Assembly: GCF_016827605.1 (NCBI RefSeq)
Contig: NZ_JAEPJQ010000007.1
Span: forward strand, 106,861 to 170,860
Reading direction: 5' to 3'
DNA length: 64,000 nucleotides
Source: Hyunsoonleella ulvae
GTDB lineage: Bacteria; Bacteroidota; Bacteroidia; Flavobacteriales; Flavobacteriaceae
In this document: positions 17,788 through 27,169 of the stretch, in pieces
Layout of the letters: every line of letters starts with the position of its first letter
Position numbering within the stretch: the stretch's first letter is position 1
Position numbers and translations under genes: made by a program
Notes under the pieces: generated by a model
Seen by the model: only the letters and a program-made list of their open reading frames with translations
Databases searched by the model: none
What the model was told of the DNA's origin: nothing

Positions 17788-18942
17788 TTATTTTATTAAA
17801 CCATATACCTTTTCAAGTATAACTTGTTTGTCTTTGTTGTTGTTTTTAGCCAGATTTGCTTTAAAAAATTTTCTTAATGCAGTATCATTTATCAAAGTCT
17901 CAACAGCATCAGTAATACCTCGTGGTGTCATCTCGCAAATTAATCCTGTATTATTATTATCAATTATCCCATAGGCACTAGGAAAGTTTGTTGTTACAAT
18001 AGGTTTCTTTAATATTGAAGCTTCTATCAAAGATAGTCCAAGCCCTTCAAAAACAGATGTTTGCACATAGATGTCGCAATGTTTTATGTAAGGGTAGGGG
18101 TTTTCCTGGTAACCAAGGATTATAAAATTATTAGTTAAATTAAATTGCTTAATAGCGTTCTCTATGGTTTCTTTTTCTTCCCCCTGACCAATTATCAACC
18201 ACTTTATATTATGACCAGCATCTACTAGGTTTTTACAAGCCCGAATTGCTAGGTTATAACCTTTTGCTTTAACCAACCTACCTACGGTTAATATATAGAT
18301 AGCCTTGTCGCTTTTCTGTAAATCTATTTTTTCCTCACTTCTTTTGATTATAAACTCATCATCTACTATATCCTTAATTACTGTAGTTTGAAGCTTTAAA
18401 TCTATTCGATTTAATTCGTTAAGAAAAACATTCTCATTTTCTTCTGAAACGCAAACCACCTTATTAAAGTTTAGATAATAGAACTTATCTAATTCAATTT
18501 TGTATCCAGCACGCTTATAATCGGTATTAAGCCAAGAATATTTAACTTTTGCATCGATTTTTTCAGAAACTAAATAAGTTGAAAATCCCTGATTATATGC
18601 TATAGCAACATCGTAAGTTTTATTAACCTTAGCGTAATTCTCTTTGTTGTATTTCCAGTATAGTTGTGCTGTATGCAAAGAACTATTTAGTCTGTGCACA
18701 AAATATCTGACTTTATTGATAAGTTTTCTTATAAGGCTTACACCAACAGAAACTGGTATTTCTTTAAAGCTAACAGGTTTTGGTACAAATTTTTCAAACT
18801 CACCACCTCTTTTAACTAAGTATAGGTCTATAACATATCTCGTTAAATCAATATTCTGAAGCAGCGTTACCAAACTTTTTTCAGCACCTCCACAATGAAG
18901 AGATTCTATAACAAAAGCAATATGTTTTTTATTTCTTGCCAT
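17788..18942 (-). CDS. Glycosyltransferase family 4
   Basis: 384 residues from ATG 18942, preferred over an upstream TTG at 18951 because MARNKKHIAFVIES gives a normal GT4 start. CGGAEKSLVTLLQNI at the N terminus, TVGRLVKAKGYNLAI and TSVFEGLGLSLIEASILKKP with the E-x7-E pattern support the family. The gene overlaps the upstream acyltransferase by 14 bases. It is expected to build part of the repeat unit; specificity unknown. Confidence 0.85.
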   Translation of the reverse strand: MARNKKHIAFVIESLHCGGAEKSLVTLLQNIDLTRYVIDLYLVKRGGEFEKFVPKPVSFKEIPVSVGVSLIRKLINKVRYFVHRLNSSLHTAQLYWKYNKENYAKVNKTYDVAIAYNQGFSTYLVSEKIDAKVKYSWLNTDYKRAGYKIELDKFYYLNFNKVVCVSEENENVFLNELNRIDLKLQTTVIKDIVDDEFIIKRSEEKIDLQKSDKAIYILTVGRLVKAKGYNLAIRACKNLVDAGHNIKWLIIGQGEEKETIENAIKQFNLTNNFIILGYQENPYPYIKHCDIYVQTSVFEGLGLSLIEASILKKPIVTTNFPSAYGIIDNNNTGLICEMTPRGITDAVETLINDTALRKFFKANLAKNNNKDKQVILEKVYGLIK

Positions 18943-19567
18943 ATTTTTCAATAAATGAATCTATGTCTCCGTAAAAATCAGCTATTCTCTCTTTCACTAA
19001 GTCTTCTGACCAATCCCACCAGGCTATCTTATTAAGTTTTTCACGAATTTTTTCGTCATGCTTATATCCTATAACTTGTCCCGGACTACCAACTACGATT
19101 GCATAATCGGGAACGTCTTTAGTCACTACAGTATTAGATCCTACTGTAGCACCATTGCCAATAGAAACCCCAGGTAATATAGTTGCTCCAATTCCAATCC
19201 ATACATCATTACCTATTGTAATCCCTTCTTTTTGAGGAATAGTATCCAGAATTGATTTTTTGAGTTCTTGAAACCGTTTTTGGTTGTCTTTATAAAAATT
19301 ATTTATTAAAGGAAATGAAGTTACAGAGGAGCTGGTATGATATCCTGCATCAGCGATAAATTTAGCCCCATTTGCTATGCTACAATATTTACCTATATTT
19401 ATGGGAGCTGATGTCCACCTCCATATAAGAGCCCCATTATTGTATGACTTTTTTCCAATTGATGTGTACTTATCTTTATCAAGAAATATATAATCATGAA
19501 TTCTCATGGTATGCCTAAAATCAATACCCAATATTCTCCATAATATTTTACGAATACGTGACATCAT
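18929..19567 (-). CDS. Hexapeptide-repeat O-acetyltransferase (CatB/XAT-like)
   Basis: 212 residues. Left-handed beta-helix hexapeptides (INIGKYCSIANGAKF, ITIGNDVWIGIGATILPGV, VSIGNGATVGSNTVV) and the loop around GYHTSSSVTSFP, whose His is the likely catalytic base, fit the CatB-related xenobiotic/sugar acetyltransferases. It would use acetyl-CoA in the cytoplasm to O-acetylate a sugar precursor or lipid-linked repeat. Its start codon overlaps the wzx stop. It is a cytoplasmic counterpart to the MBOAT route encoded further on. Confidence 0.82.
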   Translation of the reverse strand: MMSRIRKILWRILGIDFRHTMRIHDYIFLDKDKYTSIGKKSYNNGALIWRWTSAPINIGKYCSIANGAKFIADAGYHTSSSVTSFPLINNFYKDNQKRFQELKKSILDTIPQKEGITIGNDVWIGIGATILPGVSIGNGATVGSNTVVTKDVPDYAIVVGSPGQVIGYKHDEKIREKLNKIAWWDWSEDLVKERIADFYGDIDSFIEKYGKK

Positions 19568-21072
19568 GACTTTCTTCTTAATGCTTTATTAACGGTATTT
19601 AGAAATAAGTTTTTCTCAAACTCATTCATACCGAGTTTGTATATGACAAATATAAATATGACAGCATATAATCCACACTTCAAAACAAAATTAAGCCAGC
19701 CAGTACCAGGTATTAGAGTTAAAAAATATCCTAAAAAACTAATAATAATAAAGGCAATTAATGTTTTTTGAAACAATTCCTTGAAAAATCTTAATATGTT
19801 CAATTTTAAAACACGGTGATAAAAGAAGTTCATAATATTTTGCGCAAGCACCCATCCAATTATTGTTCCTGAAATCATGCCTAAACCGTTATACTTCAAT
19901 GCTAAAAAGTACCCTATTATCGTACCAATAATCATAAAAACCAAATATGTAATAGATTTAAATGCTACTTTGTTCTGAGCTTCTATTAAAGCTCCTGTAA
20001 ATCCCTGTACTAATGGTATTGTAAAGGCAAACATAATTGCCACCGCAATAATCCAGGACTCATAGTAAGAGGCACCAACCCAAAGAAAAACAAATTGTTT
20101 TCCATAAAGAATAAATGCTCCCAAAATAAAGAGTAAGGCAATAAAGGAAACCCTTCCTATTTTAATCATCATATCGGTAAGCTCTTTTGGAGAAGAGTTG
20201 TTTACCGTCATTTGGGTGGCCCTCGGTAAAAATACACTTGTTATAGCAGATGAAAAAGCACCATAGTAACTTCCTAGCATTATTCCTATGGCATAAATGG
20301 CCAAAATTTCAGGTGCACAAATTTTCCCCAAAACAATGTGACCAGCTTTCCACTGAAACTGTGCCACAATTCCGTAAACAAAAATCCATACCGAATAACT
20401 AAAAATATGTTTTATAAATCCAAAGTCTAAACTATGGAGCTTAAATCTGACTTTAAGTCGAAAATGAACATAATAGAAAAAAATAGACGTCATTAAAACA
20501 TTAAAAATAGTATCTATGATTACCAATGCTATAGCCTTGCCGCCTGCAAATAGTACAAATACGACTACTAAAGACCTAATAATATAGCGAACAATGTCTA
20601 AGGATTTCGGAAAAACAAACTCTTCATAGCCATAGCAAATTGCCTTAAAACTACCACCTGGAATTCCTGTGGCGAGATTGAAAATAAATAAAACAAATAT
20701 GACTCTAGCTATTTTTATTTCATCTGGGCTCATTTTTGTGAAATACGACCCAATATGACCATAAAACAAAACTCCAACAATAATTATAAATATAGAGATG
20801 ATAAAATAAATTAACATTGTTGTGGCTAAAAAGTTCTCTTCACTTTTACGATCCTTTTCGGCTTTGTATTTGGCAACAAATCTTACTATAGTATTGTTCA
20901 AGCCAAGATCCAAAAGGGAAATCGTACCTACCAGAGCACCAATAGCAGTATACACACCGTATTCGGCATCTCCAAGTGATTTTAATATGAAGGGTGTTAG
21001 TAAAAGCCCAACTACATTAGTCAAAATTATAGTCGCGTAATTAAGAAAAGCTCCTTTTTTAAGTTGGCTCAA
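19564..21072 (-). CDS. Polysaccharide flippase, Wzx/MATE-like
   Basis: 502 residues with about 12-14 membrane helices. The start FLNYATIILTNVVGLLLTPFIL and the SLLDLGLNNTIVRFVAKY segment are typical of Wzx-like polysaccharide transporters. It should move the lipid-linked repeat unit to the periplasmic side for polymerisation by the EpsG-like protein. The frame starts at TTG (21072); no suitable ATG exists upstream and the resulting N terminus is normal. It sits 23 bases after the dehydrogenase gene. Confidence 0.85.
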   Translation of the reverse strand: MSQLKKGAFLNYATIILTNVVGLLLTPFILKSLGDAEYGVYTAIGALVGTISLLDLGLNNTIVRFVAKYKAEKDRKSEENFLATTMLIYFIISIFIIIVGVLFYGHIGSYFTKMSPDEIKIARVIFVLFIFNLATGIPGGSFKAICYGYEEFVFPKSLDIVRYIIRSLVVVFVLFAGGKAIALVIIDTIFNVLMTSIFFYYVHFRLKVRFKLHSLDFGFIKHIFSYSVWIFVYGIVAQFQWKAGHIVLGKICAPEILAIYAIGIMLGSYYGAFSSAITSVFLPRATQMTVNNSSPKELTDMMIKIGRVSFIALLFILGAFILYGKQFVFLWVGASYYESWIIAVAIMFAFTIPLVQGFTGALIEAQNKVAFKSITYLVFMIIGTIIGYFLALKYNGLGMISGTIIGWVLAQNIMNFFYHRVLKLNILRFFKELFQKTLIAFIIISFLGYFLTLIPGTGWLNFVLKCGLYAVIFIFVIYKLGMNEFEKNLFLNTVNKALRRKS

Positions 21073-21095
21073 AACAGTTTGGTTTAATTTTAGAC

Positions 21096-22379
21096 TTATA
21101 GTCTGGCATCCGCGGTTTTGTCTAAGATACCTTTTACGTCATATAATACACCATTAGGTTGTAAAACGCTCTTTAAATCTATATTGAGAAATTCTTTGTG
21201 GGCCACGGTTAATACAATTGCATCAAACTTTTCTTTTGGTAAAGAATCGGTTGTTTCGAGAGCATATTCATGCATTACCTCTTTTTTGGCAGCCCATGGA
21301 TCAAATATTGTAACATCTGTATCATAACTTTTCAAGTTGGTTATGACGTCAACAGCTTTAGTGTTTCTTACATCAGGACAGTTTTCTTTAAATGTAATTC
21401 CTAAAACCAAAATCTTTGCACCTTTGATTTTAATATCTTTTTTTACCATTAGTTTAATAACTTCGGATGCTACGTATTGCCCCATTCCATCATTTACTCT
21501 ACGTCCAGCCAAAATTATTTCAGGATGGTATCCCACTTCTTGAGCTTTTTGAGCTAAATAATAAGGATCTACACCGATACAATGACCTCCTACTAGTCCT
21601 GGTTTAAACGGTAAAAAATTCCATTTAGTTCCTGCAGCTTCTAATACTGAGTGCGTATCTATATTCATTAAGTTAAATATCTTGGCTAACTCATTAACAA
21701 AAGCGATGTTGATGTCTCTTTGGGAATTCTCAATAACCTTAGCTGCCTCTGCAACTTTAATTGTTGGGGCAAGGTGAGTGCCAGCAGTTATAACACTAGA
21801 ATACAATTTATCAATTCTTTCTCCTATCTCTGGTGTAGAGCCTGCTGTTACTTTTAAAATTTTATCTACGGTATGCTCCTTATCTCCAGGATTGATGCGT
21901 TCTGGAGAATACCCCGCATAAAAGTCAACGTTAAATTCAAGGCCACTCACTTTTTCTAATATAGGAACGCATTCATCTTCTGTTACCCCAGGGTAAACTG
22001 TAGATTCATAAATAACAATATCATTTTTCTTCAGAACCTTAGCTACGGTTTCACTAGACTTATATAGAGGTGTTAAATCAGGTCGGTTGTTTTTATCTAT
22101 AGGCGTAGGAACAGTAACAACATAAATATTACAGTTTTTAATATCATCTATATTTGATGAACAAAATAAACCAACTGTATCATTAACGGTTGTTTTAAGA
22201 ACAGCTTTTAAAACATCATCATCAACTTCAAGCGTAACATCTTTACCTTTTTGCAATTCTTTTACTCTAGTTTCATTAATATCAAACCCTACAACAGGAT
22301 ATTTAGTTGCAAATAAACGGGCTAGGGGTAAACCTACATAACCCAACCCTATAACTGCAATTTTACTTTCTGTATTCAT
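21096..22379 (-). CDS. Nucleotide-sugar 6-dehydrogenase (TviB/WbpA type)
   Basis: 427 residues. The N-terminal NAD domain begins IAVIGLGYVGLPLARLFA. The central region has the active-site segment GLVGGHCIGVDPYYL with the catalytic Cys, and the C-terminal domain has GITFKENCPDVRNTK. This matches UDP-HexNAc 6-dehydrogenases, which oxidise C6 of UDP-GlcNAc or UDP-GalNAc to the uronic acid with two NAD. With the adjacent 4-epimerase it would supply UDP-GalNAcA, as TviB and TviC do. The exact substrate is inferred. Confidence 0.85.
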   Translation of the reverse strand: MNTESKIAVIGLGYVGLPLARLFATKYPVVGFDINETRVKELQKGKDVTLEVDDDVLKAVLKTTVNDTVGLFCSSNIDDIKNCNIYVVTVPTPIDKNNRPDLTPLYKSSETVAKVLKKNDIVIYESTVYPGVTEDECVPILEKVSGLEFNVDFYAGYSPERINPGDKEHTVDKILKVTAGSTPEIGERIDKLYSSVITAGTHLAPTIKVAEAAKVIENSQRDINIAFVNELAKIFNLMNIDTHSVLEAAGTKWNFLPFKPGLVGGHCIGVDPYYLAQKAQEVGYHPEIILAGRRVNDGMGQYVASEVIKLMVKKDIKIKGAKILVLGITFKENCPDVRNTKAVDVITNLKSYDTDVTIFDPWAAKKEVMHEYALETTDSLPKEKFDAIVLTVAHKEFLNIDLKSVLQPNGVLYDVKGILDKTADARL

Positions 22380-22488
22380 ATAATCTTAATTATTGACCAA
22401 TAAAATCTGTATTTTGTTAAGACAGACATGGTAGCGCCTACTTCACATATCCTACATTAACAGAACATACCTTATTAATTTTTATACT

Positions 22489-23487
22489 TTATAAGTTTTC
22501 CCAATACCAAGACACCGCTTTTTCTAAGCCACTATTGATATCATAATGTGGGTTGTATTTCAACAGCAGTTTAGCTTTTTCTATTGAAGCTAAAGAATGA
22601 GGAATATCCCCAAGTCGTGTATCTCTATATTTTATTTCAACATCATTTATTTTTGGATCAAATTTAGATAAGTGAAACTTTAATAAATTGGCCAACTCAT
22701 TTAAGGTAGTTCTTTGTCCATAAGCAACATTGTAGACTTGATTAAGTGCATCATCATTCTCTACTAATAAGGCTTTTAAGTTCATCTCAACAACATTATA
22801 TATGTAGGTAAAATCTCTCGAGTAAGAACCGTCTCCATTTATGTATGGAGATTCATGCTTTATAAATTGTTGAACAAATTTGGGTATTACTGCTGCGTAA
22901 GCTCCATTTGGATCTTGCCTTTTACCAAATACATTAAAATATCTAAGCCCTATGGTATTTATTCCGTAAGTTTTGTTAAAGATGTCGGCATAAAGCTCAT
23001 TAACATATTTAGTAATAGCGTATGGGGATAGGGGTTTTCCTATAGTGTGTTCTACTTTTGGTAATGCCTCATGATCCCCATAAGTAGAAGAGCTAGCAGC
23101 ATAAACAAAGCGCTTTACTTTTGCATCTCTTGCAGCAACCAACATATTTAGAAACCCAGATATATTAACTTCATTAGTAGTAAGAGGATCTTTGATGGAT
23201 CTTGGAACAGAACCTAAAGCAGCTTGATGTAGAATATAATCTACGTCTTTAGATGCACTTGTGCAATCCTCTAGATTTCTAATGTCTCCTTTTATAAATT
23301 TGAAATTAGAATCTTTTATAAATGGATTTATATTTTCCATCTTACCAGTTGCTAAGTTGTCAAGACAGATAACTTTAGCTTTTAGGCTAAGAAGGGTTTC
23401 ACATAAATTGGAACCTATGAATCCAGCACCTCCAGTAATTAATACTGTTTTCCCTTTTAATATTTTAAATTGGGCATCATTAATCAT
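22489..23487 (-). CDS. UDP-HexNAc(A) 4-epimerase (TviC/WbpP-like SDR)
   Basis: 332 residues. It is an extended SDR with [19 protein letters not shown], the Ser in AASSSTYGD and the YAITKYVNE catalytic Tyr-Lys. [11 protein letters not shown] and [19 protein letters not shown] are typical of WbpP/TviC-type epimerases acting on UDP-GlcNAc or UDP-GlcNAcA. It is the first gene of the minus-strand polysaccharide run, with a good promoter candidate at 23517-23544. A 109-base gap to the dehydrogenase shows no gene. Confidence 0.82.
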   Translation of the reverse strand: MINDAQFKILKGKTVLITGGAGFIGSNLCETLLSLKAKVICLDNLATGKMENINPFIKDSNFKFIKGDIRNLEDCTSASKDVDYILHQAALGSVPRSIKDPLTTNEVNISGFLNMLVAARDAKVKRFVYAASSSTYGDHEALPKVEHTIGKPLSPYAITKYVNELYADIFNKTYGINTIGLRYFNVFGKRQDPNGAYAAVIPKFVQQFIKHESPYINGDGSYSRDFTYIYNVVEMNLKALLVENDDALNQVYNVAYGQRTTLNELANLLKFHLSKFDPKINDVEIKYRDTRLGDIPHSLASIEKAKLLLKYNPHYDINSGLEKAVSWYWENL

Positions 23488-23516
23488 GCTTATAATAGAT
23501 TTGGAATATTATTGCG

Positions 23517-23544
23517 CAAATATTGTAAAAATAAATGTAACCAA
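23517..23544 (-). promoter_or_regulatory. Candidate promoter of the minus-strand polysaccharide operon
   Basis: Read on the minus strand, TTG (23544-23542) and AATATTTG (23524-23517) are separated by 17 bases. This fits the Bacteroidota TTG-N17-23-TAnnTTTG model with one mismatch. Transcription would begin roughly 20 bases before the epimerase ATG at 23487. Confidence 0.5.
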
Positions 23545-23997
23545 TGATAAAAATATATTAAGTTCATGTTTTTACGATAAAATTCAACTTATTAGATTAA
23601 CAGTTCATTTTTCAAGGTAAAACCTGTCTGATGTCTAAATTTTAATCTCTAATAGTTCAAGGCATCTAATTTACAATCGACAATATGCAAAGAATATCCA
23701 CAAAAGAATTTGTAAATGTATTTAGCCGATTTTTACGAGGTTTTTAGCGAATTAAAGGGACTCTTTCAATAATAAAATAAAACTATTACTACCTTTACGG
23801 CGCAATTCAAGAATTAAATTGATTAATAGCTCGATTTTGATTTAATATGAATTTGCAAATAAACATAACTGATTATCCCTCTAATCTGGTTTCTGTTTTT
23901 ACAAAAATCATATTTAATCATTTAAAACGATTAATTAATTATTGATTTTGTTTTCTTCAATTATAGGGGGAGCAATTCAACAAAAAAACATAAAGGT

Positions 23998-24017
23998 GTC
24001 AAAATACAAATTTTGAC
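23998..24017 (+). promoter_or_regulatory. Hairpin/inverted repeat just before the aminotransferase start
   Basis: GTCAAAAT and ATTTTGAC pair perfectly around ACAA, ending 11 bases before the ATG at 24029. It could be an operator half-site pair or an RNA hairpin that affects initiation. It has no T tract, so it is not a terminator. Confidence 0.35.
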
Positions 24018-24028
24018 TTTGATTAAAA

Positions 24029-25153
24029 ATGTTGACTAAAACAAAAATTTATCTGTCATCTCCTCACATGGGAGGTTCTGAAGAAAGTTATGTAAAATTA
24101 GCTTTTGATACTAATTGGATAGCTCCTTTAGGCCCAAATGTAAATGGGTTCGAAAATGATATTGAAAATTACCTTGGGGACAAAAAAGTTGCTGTGCTAA
24201 GTTCAGGAACGGCTGCTATACACCTTGCCTTAGAGTTAATTGGAGTGTCCAAAAGTGATGAGGTTTTATGTCAAAGTTTCACATTCTCTGCTTCAGCTAA
24301 TCCCATAATTTACCAAGGAGCTACCCCTATATTTATCGATAGTGAACCTGAAACTTGGAATATGTCTCCAGAATTGTTGGAAATCGCTATTAAAGATAGA
24401 ATTGAAAACTATAAAAAACCAAAGGCTATTGTAGCGGTGCATTTATATGGAATGCCATACAAAGTAGATGAAATTAATGCAATAGCAAGAAAATACGATA
24501 TCCCATTAGTAGAAGATAGTGCTGAGGCATTAGGTAGTTCATACTTTAATAGAAAGTGTGGGACTTTAGGTACTTATGGTATCCTCTCTTTCAATGGAAA
24601 TAAGATTATAACGACTTCTGGAGGAGGCGCTTTAATAGCTCCTGATGTAACCTCCAAAGAAAAAGCAGTTTTCCTATCTACTCAGGCTAGGGATGATGCA
24701 CCTCACTACGAACACAGTAATGTTGGGTATAATTATCGTATGAGTAATGTTTTAGCTGGAATTGGTAGAGGTCAAATGGAGGTATTGGACGAAAGAGTTG
24801 AGGCTAGGAGAAAAAACTTTGAGTTCTATAAGCAAAATTTAGAACATCATCAAAATATTGAGTTTTTGGAAGAACCGCAAGGTTTTTATTCAAATAGATG
24901 GCTTACATGTATTAAAACTAGATCTTTTGAAGAAAGAGAACGTATTAGGTTGGCTTTATTAAAACAAGATATAGAGTCAAGACCGCTATGGAAGCCAATG
25001 CACCTTCAACCCATATTTAAAAATTGCTTAAACTTTACAAACGGAATATCTGAATCGTTATTCGAAAAAGGTTTGTGTCTTCCAAGCGGATCGAATTTAA
25101 ATGAACAAGATCTTTACAAAATTATAACCATAATTAATAATACCCTCAAATAA
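24029..25153 (+). CDS. DegT/DnrJ/EryC1 sugar aminotransferase (PglE-like)
   Basis: 374 residues. LSSGTAAIHLALELIG, VEDSAEALGSSYFNRKCG and the PLP lysine in SFNGNKIITTSGGG define the sugar aminotransferase family. The N terminus IYLSSPHMGGSEE is typical of PglE/PseC-type enzymes. It would use glutamate to aminate C4 of a UDP-4-keto-6-deoxy-HexNAc, and the next gene encodes the dehydratase that makes such a substrate. The two genes are 21 bases apart on one transcript with wza and wzc. Confidence 0.87.
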   Translation: MLTKTKIYLSSPHMGGSEESYVKLAFDTNWIAPLGPNVNGFENDIENYLGDKKVAVLSSGTAAIHLALELIGVSKSDEVLCQSFTFSASANPIIYQGATPIFIDSEPETWNMSPELLEIAIKDRIENYKKPKAIVAVHLYGMPYKVDEINAIARKYDIPLVEDSAEALGSSYFNRKCGTLGTYGILSFNGNKIITTSGGGALIAPDVTSKEKAVFLSTQARDDAPHYEHSNVGYNYRMSNVLAGIGRGQMEVLDERVEARRKNFEFYKQNLEHHQNIEFLEEPQGFYSNRWLTCIKTRSFEERERIRLALLKQDIESRPLWKPMHLQPIFKNCLNFTNGISESLFEKGLCLPSGSNLNEQDLYKIITIINNTLK

Positions 25154-25174
25154 AATTATAAACTCTCTCAACTT

Positions 25175-27130
25175 ATGTTAAACAATTATTTTTCATTTTT
25201 TTCTCAAAGATTCGTATCAAAGTGGCTGGTATTTGGTATTGATTTGCTTATAGTAGGGATTACTTTTTTTGCAGCCTATGTAGTAAGATTTAATTTCACA
25301 TTAGGCTTTGATATTTCTAAACTAGGCATTCAAATACCAATTTTACTTGCTATATCTGCTTTAAGCTTTTTACTAGTTGGTTCTTTTAAAAGTGTAATTA
25401 GACACACAGGATTCACTGATGTTGTTAATGTTTTTAAGTCTGTAACTTTAATAATGTTTTTAATAACACTTTCTGTACTTTTTAATTCTGCTTTTGGGCT
25501 TGTGGAAAGTTTTACAATTCCTAAATCAATAATTGTAATTCATGCTCTAATTAGTTTTGTTGCTCTAAGTGGGTCAAGATTAATTTTTAAATTAGCTTAC
25601 AACTATTTAAAATGTAAATTCAATAGATCTAAGAACGTCATGATATATGGCGCTGGAGATTCTGGAATTATAACCTATAATGCTTTAGTTAATAATTCAA
25701 AAATTAATTACAATACGGTATTATTTATTGATGATGATGAGAAAAAAAGAGGAAAGTTAATAAACGGTGTAAAGATTTTACCCTCAAATGAAATTAATGA
25801 AAAATTAGTTAAGAACAATGATATTGCCGAGATAATTATTGCCTCTCAAAGTATTGATCCTACATCACTTATTACTTTTGTTGATGGTTTGATAGATTGC
25901 GATGTCAAGATAAAAAAAGTTCCACCTATTGAGAAATGGATAAACGGTGAGTTTAACAGCAATCAAATAAAGCAGTTTGAGATTGAAGACTTATTAGAAC
26001 GGGCACCAATAAATATTGACAATCCCAATCTATTGAGAGAGTTTAATGGAGAAACTATTCTTATCACTGGAGCAGCAGGTTCAATTGGTAGCGAATTAGT
26101 TAAGCAATTGGCAAATTTTGACGTAAAAAAATTAATTCTAGTTGATCAAGCTGAATCAGCTCTCTATGATGTTCAGCAAGATTTAAAAAGAGACGGTAAA
26201 CATAATTTTACAGCGATTGTAGCTGATATCAGAGATGGATTAAGGATAGATACAATCTTCCAGCAAGAAAGGCCATCAATGGTATTTCATGCAGCTGCTT
26301 ACAAACATGTGCCGCTGATGGAGAAATCCCCTTATGAAGCAATAAAGATTAATGTTAATGGAACAAAATTATTAGCAGATACTGCTTCTCGTTATAATGT
26401 TAAGAAGTTTGTTTTTGTTTCGACAGATAAGGCCGTTAACCCTACAAGTGTAATGGGGGCAACCAAAAGAATGGCTGAGATGTACATATCTTGTCTACAA
26501 AAGGAGAGTAAAACAAAATTTATTACCACAAGATTTGGAAATGTTCTTGGATCAAATGGTTCTGTTATTCCTTTATTTAAGAAGCAGATTGAAAAAGGAG
26601 GACCTTTAACTTTAACCCATAAAGAAATAACTAGATATTTCATGACTATTCCAGAAGCAGCTCAATTAGTTTTAGAAGCAGGTACAATGGGTAAAGGAGG
26701 AGAGATTTTTATATTCGATATGGGCGAATCAGTGAAAATTTATGATTTAGCTAAAAACATGATTAAGTTATCAGGCTTAAGGTTTCCAGAAGACATCGAT
26801 ATTGAAATTACAGGTTTAAGACCAGGTGAGAAGCTTTATGAAGAGTTATTAGCTAATGGAGAAAATACACTATCGACTTATCATAAAAAGATTTTGATAA
26901 GTAAAACCAGAGAATTAGATTATTTGAAAATAAAATCTGAGATAGAGGAACTTTGTATAACAAATCGTTTTCAGAGTAATAATATTGTATTGAAAATGAA
27001 GAACTTAATCCCAGAATACAAATCTAACAACTCTGATTATGAAAAATTCGATAAAAGAGTACAGATTTATAAAAAGGTAAAAAAGAATTACAATAATAAT
27101 CCATCAAGTCAAACCATAAGTAATTTATAA
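25175..27130 (+). CDS. Membrane UDP-GlcNAc 4,6-dehydratase (PglF/WbpM/CapD-like)
   Basis: 651 residues. Four N-terminal membrane helices (within about 15-135) are followed by a first Rossmann-like domain (VMIYGAGDSG, about 155). The catalytic SDR domain begins ILITGAAGSIGSELVKQL (about 293), with STDKAVNPTSVMGATKRMAE carrying the Met-x3-Lys version of the active site typical of this subfamily. The reaction is NAD-dependent removal of water from UDP-GlcNAc to the 4-keto-6-deoxy sugar. It feeds the aminotransferase encoded upstream. A second, membrane-free copy lies at 32719. Confidence 0.88.
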   Translation: MLNNYFSFFSQRFVSKWLVFGIDLLIVGITFFAAYVVRFNFTLGFDISKLGIQIPILLAISALSFLLVGSFKSVIRHTGFTDVVNVFKSVTLIMFLITLSVLFNSAFGLVESFTIPKSIIVIHALISFVALSGSRLIFKLAYNYLKCKFNRSKNVMIYGAGDSGIITYNALVNNSKINYNTVLFIDDDEKKRGKLINGVKILPSNEINEKLVKNNDIAEIIIASQSIDPTSLITFVDGLIDCDVKIKKVPPIEKWINGEFNSNQIKQFEIEDLLERAPINIDNPNLLREFNGETILITGAAGSIGSELVKQLANFDVKKLILVDQAESALYDVQQDLKRDGKHNFTAIVADIRDGLRIDTIFQQERPSMVFHAAAYKHVPLMEKSPYEAIKINVNGTKLLADTASRYNVKKFVFVSTDKAVNPTSVMGATKRMAEMYISCLQKESKTKFITTRFGNVLGSNGSVIPLFKKQIEKGGPLTLTHKEITRYFMTIPEAAQLVLEAGTMGKGGEIFIFDMGESVKIYDLAKNMIKLSGLRFPEDIDIEITGLRPGEKLYEELLANGENTLSTYHKKILISKTRELDYLKIKSEIEELCITNRFQSNNIVLKMKNLIPEYKSNNSDYEKFDKRVQIYKKVKKNYNNNPSSQTISNL

Positions 27131-27169
27131 TTAAAGTTTTTTTAGTAAATTCCCCAAATATACCATTTA

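Larger units (their letters stand above)
23488..24028. other. Divergent intergenic region at the centre of the polysaccharide locus
   Basis: 541 AT-rich bases with no convincing coding potential; a 119-residue plus-strand frame here is mostly antisense to the epimerase. It holds the minus-strand promoter candidate (23517-23544), a near match TACCTTTA at 23790-23797 on the plus strand, and a hairpin at 23998-24017 just before the aminotransferase. No UpxY-type antiterminator gene or invertible-promoter repeats were recognised. Confidence 0.6.

Noticed and set aside
23261..23620. 119-residue plus-strand frame across the epimerase start
   Set aside because: Mostly antisense to the epimerase N terminus, then low-complexity; no start signal or motif.
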